Positions 32,838 to 39,869 of a stretch of 51,990 nt of DNA are shown one piece after another; the first letter of the stretch is position 1, and every line of letters begins with the position of its first letter. Position numbers and translations under genes: made by a program. The notes under the pieces are model-generated. The model was not told the DNA's origin, ran no database searches, and saw only the letters and a program-made list of their open reading frames with translations. The stretch lies in NCBI GenBank assembly GCA_934546745.1, contig CAKTDV010000020.1, positions 1 to 51,990 of the forward strand, in the 5' to 3' direction. Source of the stretch: an uncultured Desulfovibrio sp. GTDB taxonomy: Bacteria > Desulfobacterota > Desulfovibrionia > Desulfovibrionales > Desulfovibrionaceae.

Positions 32838-33632
32838 ATGCGCAGGAGCCTCTGCCTTCTCGTCAGCGCGGCGCTGGCGGTCTCTCTGTCTTCGGGCTGC
32901 GCGAGCAAATACGGAACCCAGAAAACCGAGGTTCACTACTATCCCGCCTGCTATGATCCCATTCAGAAACTCCGCAAGGAAGAGAAAAGCGTGACGGACG
33001 GCACCGTCGGCGGGTCGGCTGTCGGGGCTCTCGGCGGCGCGCTCCTGGGCGTCCTTGTCACGGGCAAGGCGGAAGGGGCGCTCATTGGAGCCGTGGCCGG
33101 GGCGGCGGGCGGCGCCGTCGTGGGCAACCAGCTTGCCAAAAACCGCCAGATTGCCAGTCAGAACCAGCGTATGGCCGCCTATCTGAACGATCTGGACGGC
33201 AGTATTGCCAATCTGAACATTGTCAGCGCGTCGGCCAGAAGCTCTCTTCAGTGTTACGATCGCCAGTTCAAACTGCTGGTGACGGCCATACGCAAGAAGC
33301 GCGTCACCCATGCCGAAGCGCAACGCATGTTTGCGGAAATCCGTTCCGGCACGGAAGAGGCTTCCGCACTGCTCGGAGAGCTGGAAAGCGAAGCCAGAGA
33401 CATGGAAAGGCAGTACCGCGAAGCGCTGGCCTCGGAAGAACAGCGTCTGCGCACAACGCAGGCCGGCCCATCCCGGACAGCCGCCCACAATGAACTGCGC
33501 AGGGCGCAGCGCTCCTGCAATACCCTGCAAGGCGGCGCGAAGAAGGCTGCCGCCCAAAAAGCGGCGGCGGACAGTCAGCTCAAGGCCCAGCAGGACGAAC
33601 TTGCCGCCGTGCTTGCCAGTTCGCAGGCCTAG
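32838..33632 (+). CDS. Glycine-zipper lipoprotein, first gene of the Srf-type cluster
   Basis: A 264-residue lipoprotein with lipobox SSGC (Cys21). A glycine-zipper region runs at about 55-97 (GGSAVGALGGALLGVL, then AVAGAAGGAVVG), flanked by a charged segment. The rest, about 100-264, is mostly helical and coiled-coil with two cysteines and heptad-like Glu/Arg/Leu spacing. Glycine zippers insert in or span membranes in several outer-membrane lipoproteins such as SlyB/OsmB types. ATG follows CACAGGAGGACATCATC. It lies 110 bases before the small membrane protein gene and on the same strand as the SrfABC-like genes, so I include it in that group by context. Confidence 0.8.
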   Translation: MRRSLCLLVSAALAVSLSSGCASKYGTQKTEVHYYPACYDPIQKLRKEEKSVTDGTVGGSAVGALGGALLGVLVTGKAEGALIGAVAGAAGGAVVGNQLAKNRQIASQNQRMAAYLNDLDGSIANLNIVSASARSSLQCYDRQFKLLVTAIRKKRVTHAEAQRMFAEIRSGTEEASALLGELESEARDMERQYREALASEEQRLRTTQAGPSRTAAHNELRRAQRSCNTLQGGAKKAAAQKAAADSQLKAQQDELAAVLASSQA

Positions 33633-33742
33633 CGCGGAAAATGTGAGCTTCGGCAACACGCGCTGGCGACGTGTCCGTTCAGGGAAGTACCGTCTGCCGT
33701 CTTTCGCCCTTTCTTCCGACTTCTTCCATGAGAGATACCCCC

Positions 33743-34021
33743 ATGCCTCCTTCCCAGCCCGCTGAAACACGCCGGAAACCCTGCTTTTTCCCCCTGCTCC
33801 TTTCGTTGGCGCTTGTACTGCTGATCGCCGCCGTGCTCTTCATTTTTCATACGGAGGAACGCGGTGGGGACGGCACGGAGGACAGCCCGGCGGAGGCGGC
33901 CATTGCCCAGGCGGAACGCCGGCGCGACGCGCTTCTGCGGGAAAAACAGCGGCTGGAAAGGCTGCTGGCACTGCCCCCCTGTGAGGCCCTATCCGGCGCG
34001 GCGGCGGAGGATCCCGCCTGA
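33743..34021 (+). CDS. Small membrane-anchored coiled-coil protein
   Basis: A bitopic protein of 92 residues if started at ATG 33743 (97 if at 33728). A single transmembrane helix at about 16-37 (FPLLLSLALVLLIAAVLFIF) follows a basic start, giving a cytoplasmic N-terminus. The outer part has a short coiled coil (AQAERRRDALLREKQRLERLL). The layout repeats in miniature the membrane helix plus coiled coil of the neighbouring SrfA-like protein. The ribosome site is weak at both starts. I recognise no family; function is inferred only from its place in the cluster. Confidence 0.65.
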   Translation: MPPSQPAETRRKPCFFPLLLSLALVLLIAAVLFIFHTEERGGDGTEDSPAEAAIAQAERRRDALLREKQRLERLLALPPCEALSGAAAEDPA

Positions 34022-34033
34022 ACAGCGTTCACC

Positions 34034-34109
34034 GGCTTTGCCCTCGTGTCTGGAACATCGTTTCCCGCCTGAAAGCGGAGGTTTCAGACCACAAAGGAAA
34101 TTTTGATGA
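34034..34109 (+). repeat. Dispersed hairpin-plus-ribosome-site repeat, copy B
   Basis: This is about 80% alike to 13269-13345 on the opposite strand. It includes a GC hairpin, the run GGTTTCAGACCACAAAGGAA and TTTTGATGA. Here AAAGGAA and the ATG are the translation signals of the srfA-like gene. Confidence 0.6.
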
Positions 34110-35356
34110 GCGGAAACTTCATCGTCAACACGCCCCGGTGTCAGATGCATGCGCTGGCCTTTCAGGGCATCATGGTGACGGACTGCTATCCGCAGCTGCG
34201 GGACATGCTCCGTCAGCAGCTGGGGGACGAATATGTGCTGCTGTTTGCGGAACCGGCATCCAACGACAGTGATCAGAGCGTTGACTGGTACACGCCCGTT
34301 CAGGGAGCGGCGCGCCCTTTGAACGCCTTGCCCGCGGGTGAACAGGATGCCCTGAGGGAGCGGCTGGCGCATATGGCGCGGGAAATGCGCTCTCTGGCGG
34401 AAAAGCTGAAAGCCACCGGAGAGCACGCCAAAGTCACGCGTGGCACGATTCTGGAGCTGGCCCTGCGCTACCCCGGTGAGGAGTGCCTCTATGCCGTGGG
34501 CGGGCAGCCGGTCTTCACCTGCTGGGGATTCGGCCCGGGAACCCCCAGCGCGGAGCCTCAGGATCTGAGCCGCCTCGCCCGCGTTGCGCCTAGTGCCTCG
34601 TCCACTGCCGCCGTCACGGAACAGGAGGGACAGACGGAACTGCGAGAACAGGGGGGGCTGCCCGACCCGGCGCTGTCTTCCGCCTCCGAACGCCGTGCCG
34701 GCTGCCTGCCACTGCTCTGGTGGCTGCTCCCGTTGATACTGCTTCTCCTGTTGCTCTGGTTGCTCTTCACATCGTTCGGGGGCCGTCCTGCCCTTGGGGG
34801 CACGGCCTTGTTCCACGCGCCGCTCCCTTCTTTCTGCCGCGCGGATCAGACGCTCGCCGATACGCTGGCCTCGCTGGAAGAGGAAAGCGCCGCGTTGGAA
34901 ATGGCGGTGGAAGATCTGCGCGCCCGTCTTGAGGCGCACATGGCGCAATGCCGCCTGGAAAGCGCGCAGAGGACACCGCCTCCGGCCGATCCGGAACTGC
35001 TCGTCATTCCCGAAAAAGCCACGGATATGTCGTTCCTGCAAGGGCAATGGCGCTGCGAGACGGGACTTGTCAACAACCGCACAAAGGAACCGGTCGTCGT
35101 TGAGTTCTCCTTTGACGCCTCCGGCGAAGGCACGGGCGGGATCTTCGAACGCCGCCGCGCCTGCACTGGCGCGGCCCGGGGTTCCCTGACACCCGACGGA
35201 ACCCTGCGCATCCGTCTGGAGGAGCAGAAGTGCGGCGGCGGCGCGGCCTATACGGCGCAGGAAATCATCTGCCGCAACAGGGAAGGCCGCGCCGACTGCC
35301 ACGGACGCAATGCGGACGGCTCTCCCTGGGATGCCCATTTCATCAGAAAACGGTAA
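34106..35356 (+). CDS. srfA: SrfA family protein
   Basis: A 416-residue protein that matches the SrfA family, named for a Salmonella SsrB-regulated factor and encoded with SrfB and SrfC. The N-terminal half (about 1-145) has DWYTPVQGAARPLNAL and LYAVGGQPVFTCWGFG, which I recognise as SrfA hallmarks. One very hydrophobic transmembrane helix is at about 203-222, then a coiled coil (about 248-283). A C-terminal beta-rich domain (about 307-416) has conserved cysteines and the start MSFLQGQWRCETG. The topology suggests a cytoplasmic sensor joined to a periplasmic domain. ATG 34106 follows AAAGGAAATTTTG. Biochemical function of the family is unknown to me. Confidence 0.8.
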   Translation: MSGNFIVNTPRCQMHALAFQGIMVTDCYPQLRDMLRQQLGDEYVLLFAEPASNDSDQSVDWYTPVQGAARPLNALPAGEQDALRERLAHMAREMRSLAEKLKATGEHAKVTRGTILELALRYPGEECLYAVGGQPVFTCWGFGPGTPSAEPQDLSRLARVAPSASSTAAVTEQEGQTELREQGGLPDPALSSASERRAGCLPLLWWLLPLILLLLLLWLLFTSFGGRPALGGTALFHAPLPSFCRADQTLADTLASLEEESAALEMAVEDLRARLEAHMAQCRLESAQRTPPPADPELLVIPEKATDMSFLQGQWRCETGLVNNRTKEPVVVEFSFDASGEGTGGIFERRRACTGAARGSLTPDGTLRIRLEEQKCGGGAAYTAQEIICRNREGRADCHGRNADGSPWDAHFIRKR

Positions 35357-35391
35357 TCCGTTTCCCGTCTTCCGGGAGGAGATTTCGCGTC

Positions 35392-36705
35392 ATGAAACGT
35401 CATGCCCTGCCCTGCCTTGTCCTGCTGACGCCCCTGCTCTGCGCCGTGTCCGTAACGGCGGAGGAGAGCCTCAATATGCTGCAAAATACGCCGCAGTCCT
35501 CCCCACGTGCTCACGGGAACCTTTATTTTGTGTGGCCGGACGGGCGACAGGCCCCCGCCATCCTGCAACCCGACGGCACGGTTATTCTGCGGGACGGCAG
35601 TGTTCCGCAGGGAGAGGCGCGCCTGCGGCTGCCCGACGGCGGCGTCATCCCCGTACAGCCCGGCGGCAGGGTGGATCTGTCGCAGGACCTGTCCATCAGA
35701 AATAATTCCGTTCTGGAACTCCGGCAGCCCCCGATGTCCGGCAGTGCCACGACGTTCGGAGGATTTTCCCTCAGCGAGAGCCAGCGTCTCCTGCTGCAAC
35801 AGGGAACGCCCCTGCTCATCCGGCCGGACGGAACGCTTGAGCCTGTGACCGTGGCCCAGGACGGCACTCTGCGTCTGCCGGACGGCAGTGTGCCGCAGGA
35901 AAGCGTTCGCCTGCTCATGCCGGACGGATCCCTGCGGACCCTGCCGCCCGGCGGCAGTCTGTCCGGGGAGCGGCGCGGCGATCGGAAGGAGGAACAGCAT
36001 GGGGAACAGGCCCGATCAGGGGAAGACGGCGTTCCCGCGACGCATCCGTCCGCCACAACCGCCCCTCCGGCGGCGGAGGAGTCCCGGCGGGAACCGCTGT
36101 CCACACTGGCGGCCATGCTGCCCAAAACGGATATTCCCGCCGCCCTGCAAGCCGAACCCGGTAAAGGGGCCATTCCCGAATCCGGCAAGGGGAACGCTCC
36201 CGCCAGGGGTAACGGAGACGGCAAAGGCACGGGAGGCGGTTCCGGCAAAAGCGCGGGGAAAGGGAGCGGCAAGGCCGATGGCGGCACACCGAAACCCGCC
36301 TTTGGCGAACCGCTGCGCATTCCCCCTGAAGCCGTCAAAACCGGCGATCTCAGCTTTCTGGAAGGCTGCTGGGAGGGGACCCGACCGGAATACTTCTCCA
36401 AACGCACCATCAAGGAATGCTTCTGTTTTGACAGCGGCGGGCGATCCGGCAAGCGGCGTATCAGCGATCCCAAAGGCAGCCGGCGTTGCACCGGCGCGAC
36501 ACGGGCGGACATGAACGCCGGCGGCGTCCTGCGCGTCTACTCCGAAGGCGCGTACTGCGACGATGGCGAGCGCTGGGGCGCCGCGGAAATGACCTGCCGG
36601 GGCAGCGGACGGAACACCCCCTGCTCATGGATATTCACCGATGCCCAGGGCGGCCGCCAGGCCTATGAGATTCCTTTTCTTCGAGTACCAGCCTGCGGGA
36701 GATAG
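35392..36705 (+). CDS. Secreted protein with SrfA C-terminal-like domain and DG-rich repeats
   Basis: A 437-residue exported protein with a cleavable signal peptide (about 1-23, ending SVTAEE). Residues 40-195 hold two copies of a short beta motif built on PDGT, LPDG and PPGG. This is an internal duplication of about 60 residues each. A Gly/Lys/Ser-rich linker follows (about 255-300). The last 120 residues (LSFLEGCWEGTRPEY onwards) align by eye with the C-terminal domain of the preceding SrfA-like protein, including the initial Trp and the cysteine spacing, so the domain was duplicated. It lacks a membrane helix, so it is probably periplasmic. ATG follows GGGAGGAGATTTCGCGTC. Confidence 0.75.
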   Translation: MKRHALPCLVLLTPLLCAVSVTAEESLNMLQNTPQSSPRAHGNLYFVWPDGRQAPAILQPDGTVILRDGSVPQGEARLRLPDGGVIPVQPGGRVDLSQDLSIRNNSVLELRQPPMSGSATTFGGFSLSESQRLLLQQGTPLLIRPDGTLEPVTVAQDGTLRLPDGSVPQESVRLLMPDGSLRTLPPGGSLSGERRGDRKEEQHGEQARSGEDGVPATHPSATTAPPAAEESRREPLSTLAAMLPKTDIPAALQAEPGKGAIPESGKGNAPARGNGDGKGTGGGSGKSAGKGSGKADGGTPKPAFGEPLRIPPEAVKTGDLSFLEGCWEGTRPEYFSKRTIKECFCFDSGGRSGKRRISDPKGSRRCTGATRADMNAGGVLRVYSEGAYCDDGERWGAAEMTCRGSGRNTPCSWIFTDAQGGRQAYEIPFLRVPACGR

Positions 36706-36711
36706 CAGCCC

Positions 36712-39700
36712 ATGTTTGCCATACCCAGATACAAGGACCGCGTCAGCCTGATTCCCTACGGATGCCCGCAGCTTCTTGATTTTGAGGCGGCGCTGGACAG
36801 CCTGCCGGCCATCAAATGCCGTTTTGAGGAACGCAGGGTAGAGGATGGCGGCGAAACCCGTATCCGTATCCATCCGCTGGAAGAGCGCGACGGCGACTGG
36901 TTCGACATGCTCACAGGGGAACCCGCCCAGGGAGACGGGTATGAGCTGAACGCCCGCAAGATCCTGGACGTATGGCTGGAGCAATGGATTCCTCTGCCCT
37001 TTCTGCGGGAACGCGAGCAGAACTGGGAAGATACCGGAGAGCGCCGCGTGGAGGAAGGCCCCTCCAACTGGGCCCGCGCACATCTTGCCGTGAGCGGGGA
37101 AAGACCCGGTGTGCTGCGGCTTGTGCTGGCCTTTGACATGCAGGTGGAGGAGCGCGATCCGTCCCTGCCTTACGCGGCCCTTTCTCCGGAGGATGTCAAC
37201 GCCCACGGATCGTTCCGCCTTGCGTGGCAACCGCGGGACAATTCCTGGTTTCTGAACGAGGAATGGGTGGACGCATGGCTGCGTGAAGTCTGGAACAGAC
37301 GCCCCCGCAGGGGACGGGCCTGGGACGACGGCACAGGCCCGGAGCTGGAGCACCTCGCCGCCTACCTGACGCTGCTGCGGCTGATTGACGCCTGCATCAA
37401 ACCGGGAGAAGGTTTCGGCGCGAGCGATCAGGACAAAGGCCAGCGCAACTCCGTGCGGGTGTATGTCATCAACCCTGATCAGCACGTCCCTGTCAATGTG
37501 GATCTCGTGCTGGACATAGGCAATTCCCGCACGACGGGCATTCTTGTGGAAACGCGCGTACAGACGGCGACAAATCTCAACTCAAGCTACCTGCTGCAAC
37601 TGCGCGACATGGATCAGCCCGGGCATGTCTTTACAGAGCCGTTTGAGACGCGGGTGGAATTCTCTGAAATACGTTTTGGCAACGATGCCCTGAGCCGCCG
37701 TTCAGGACGGCGCACCAGCGCCTTTGCCTGGCCTTCTCCCGTGCGTATTGGCCCGGAGGCCGCGCGGCTGTCCACCCTTTCTACCTGCGCCAAAGGTGCC
37801 ACGGGTCTGTCAAGCCCCAAGCGCTATCTCTGGGATGAACGCGACTACCTGCAGAGCTGGCGCTTCAACACACGCGGCAAGGGGGATCCCTATGTCACGC
37901 GCGGCCCCCTCGCGGGGCGCGTCAATTCCAGCGGGACCCCCCTTTACTATCTGGAGAAGCGCGATCCCGCCGTCATGCGTCACCCCCTTCTCAGAAAGCA
38001 GGACGACTGCCCGGCCTTTGAATCGCTGTTCACCCCCTCGTCCCTCATGATGTTTCTGCTGGTGGAAATCTTCCAGCAGGCGCTGCTGACCGTCAATTCT
38101 CCGGGGCAGCGCGCCCGGCGCGACATGACCGACGTCCCCCGCCGCCTGCGCCAGATCATCTTTACCGTGCCGCCGGGCATGCCCGTGGCCGAACAGCGCA
38201 TCTACCGCCGTTGGGCCACATGGGCCGTGCGCGTTCTGTGGGAGTCGCTGGGCTGGGATCTCTGCCATACGGAAAGGAACGTCCGCCTCCTCTCCGGCGG
38301 CAAGCGGGATTACCGGAACAATCCGCTGGTACGCTGCGACTGGGACGAGGCCACCTGTACCCAGCTCGTCTATATCTATAATGAACTGACAAACAGCTAT
38401 CAGGGAGACGCGCGGCTGCTCTGCAATCTCATGGGGCGCAAACGCGCAAGCTGCGGCAACCGTCCCTCCCTGCGCGTGGCGACCATCGACATCGGCGGCG
38501 GTACCAGCGATCTTTCCATCACCACGTTCGAGCTGGAAAGCGAATCCTCCTCCAGCGCGCGCATGACGCCGCACCCCGAATTTCACGACGGCTTCACCAT
38601 TGCCGGGGACGACGTTCTCTGCGCCGTCATACGGGAGCATGTGCTGCCCGCGCTGGCCTGCTCCATGAAAAACGCGGGCGCGGCCACAGCGGAAAATATC
38701 GTCAAGCAGCTCTTCGGGCGCGACGTTATGGATAACTCGCAGGAAAGCCGCAATCAGCGCGCGCAATTTGTACGGCAGGTCGCCGTGCCCGCGGCCCTCT
38801 GCCTGCTGGAGGCGTATGAAAAGGCGGATCTGCGTACCGGCAGCGGTGCGTTCACGGTGCCCCTGCGCGCCTGTTTCCATCCGGCACAGCCGGAAGAGAA
38901 TGCGCCGCGGGAGGAGCCGCCTTTCTCCCGGCACCCCGCCCCGTCGGCGGCGGCGCTGGCCTATGTGGAAAACGCGGTGCGCGCCGTTCTGCCGCCGGAG
39001 AGTCTCTTTTCCTTGGAAGAGACGCCCCTGCGCATGGATCCCCATGCCCTTGACGCCACGGTGCGCGCCGTCCTCCGCGATGTGCTGGCAAACCTCTGCG
39101 AGGTTGTCCACGTCTATGACTGTGACGCGCTTCTGCTGACAGGACGGCCCAGCCGCTGGCAGGGCGTGGTCTCGACCGTCTTTGCCCATCTGCCGGTACC
39201 GCCCGATCGCATCCTGCCCATGGGCGACTACCATGTGGGCGCGTGGTATCCCTTTTCGGATGTCTATGGCAACATGACGGATCCCAAGACCACCGTCGTG
39301 GTCGGCGCCATTCTCTGCGCTCTGGCCGAAGGCCGCCTCGAGGGCTTTTCCTTCAACCCCTCCCGGCTGTGCGTGGGATCCACGGCCCGCTACATCGGCG
39401 AGATGGAAATCAACGGGCAGATCAAAAGGCCCAAGGTCTGGTTCACAGTGGATGTCCGCGATGCCAGGGGATATGAGGCCGTCAAGACCGTCGACTTCAG
39501 CGGCCCCATTTCCGTCGGTTTCCGTCAGCTTGATCTGGAACGCTGGCCGACGACGCGCTTCTATGCCATCGACTTTGCCAACGAGGAGGCGCAGCAGAAA
39601 TACAAATCCGTGATGCCGCTGCGTGTTACGCTCTGCCTTTCCGTCAAGGAACTGGACGAAAACGCCACCGGCCCGGAAAACAGCGAGCGCGACGAAGGCG

Positions 39701-39828
39701 AATTCTTTATTGAGGATATTACGGATTGTCATGGCGATGCTGTGGAACGGACGGCAATCGACATCCGCCTGCAAACCCTTCCCCGGGACGAGGGGTTCTG
39801 GCTTGACACCGGCGTCATCTTCGCCTGA
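36712..39828 (+). CDS. srfB: SrfB family ATPase-fold protein
   Basis: A 1038-residue homologue of SrfB. The nucleotide-binding motifs of the actin/Hsp70/sugar-kinase fold are visible. Phosphate-1 is VLDIGNSRTTGILVE near 266, and phosphate-2 is ATIDIGGGTSDLSITTF near 590. A glycine-containing adenosine-type segment VVVGAILCALAEG lies near 862. About 260 residues precede the first motif and form a family-specific N-terminal domain. The protein has no signal peptide or membrane helix, so it is cytoplasmic. ATG 36712 follows GGGAGATAGCAGCCC and the gene starts six bases after its neighbour's stop. An ATP-driven chaperone-like or filament-forming role is inference. The family was named as a virulence factor without a proven mechanism. 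Confidence 0.88.
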   Translation: MFAIPRYKDRVSLIPYGCPQLLDFEAALDSLPAIKCRFEERRVEDGGETRIRIHPLEERDGDWFDMLTGEPAQGDGYELNARKILDVWLEQWIPLPFLREREQNWEDTGERRVEEGPSNWARAHLAVSGERPGVLRLVLAFDMQVEERDPSLPYAALSPEDVNAHGSFRLAWQPRDNSWFLNEEWVDAWLREVWNRRPRRGRAWDDGTGPELEHLAAYLTLLRLIDACIKPGEGFGASDQDKGQRNSVRVYVINPDQHVPVNVDLVLDIGNSRTTGILVETRVQTATNLNSSYLLQLRDMDQPGHVFTEPFETRVEFSEIRFGNDALSRRSGRRTSAFAWPSPVRIGPEAARLSTLSTCAKGATGLSSPKRYLWDERDYLQSWRFNTRGKGDPYVTRGPLAGRVNSSGTPLYYLEKRDPAVMRHPLLRKQDDCPAFESLFTPSSLMMFLLVEIFQQALLTVNSPGQRARRDMTDVPRRLRQIIFTVPPGMPVAEQRIYRRWATWAVRVLWESLGWDLCHTERNVRLLSGGKRDYRNNPLVRCDWDEATCTQLVYIYNELTNSYQGDARLLCNLMGRKRASCGNRPSLRVATIDIGGGTSDLSITTFELESESSSSARMTPHPEFHDGFTIAGDDVLCAVIREHVLPALACSMKNAGAATAENIVKQLFGRDVMDNSQESRNQRAQFVRQVAVPAALCLLEAYEKADLRTGSGAFTVPLRACFHPAQPEENAPREEPPFSRHPAPSAAALAYVENAVRAVLPPESLFSLEETPLRMDPHALDATVRAVLRDVLANLCEVVHVYDCDALLLTGRPSRWQGVVSTVFAHLPVPPDRILPMGDYHVGAWYPFSDVYGNMTDPKTTVVVGAILCALAEGRLEGFSFNPSRLCVGSTARYIGEMEINGQIKRPKVWFTVDVRDARGYEAVKTVDFSGPISVGFRQLDLERWPTTRFYAIDFANEEAQQKYKSVMPLRVTLCLSVKELDENATGPENSERDEGEFFIEDITDCHGDAVERTAIDIRLQTLPRDEGFWLDTGVIFA

Positions 39829-39869
39829 CACACCGCCGTGCCGGAAAGGGCGGGAAAGGAAGCGGACAT

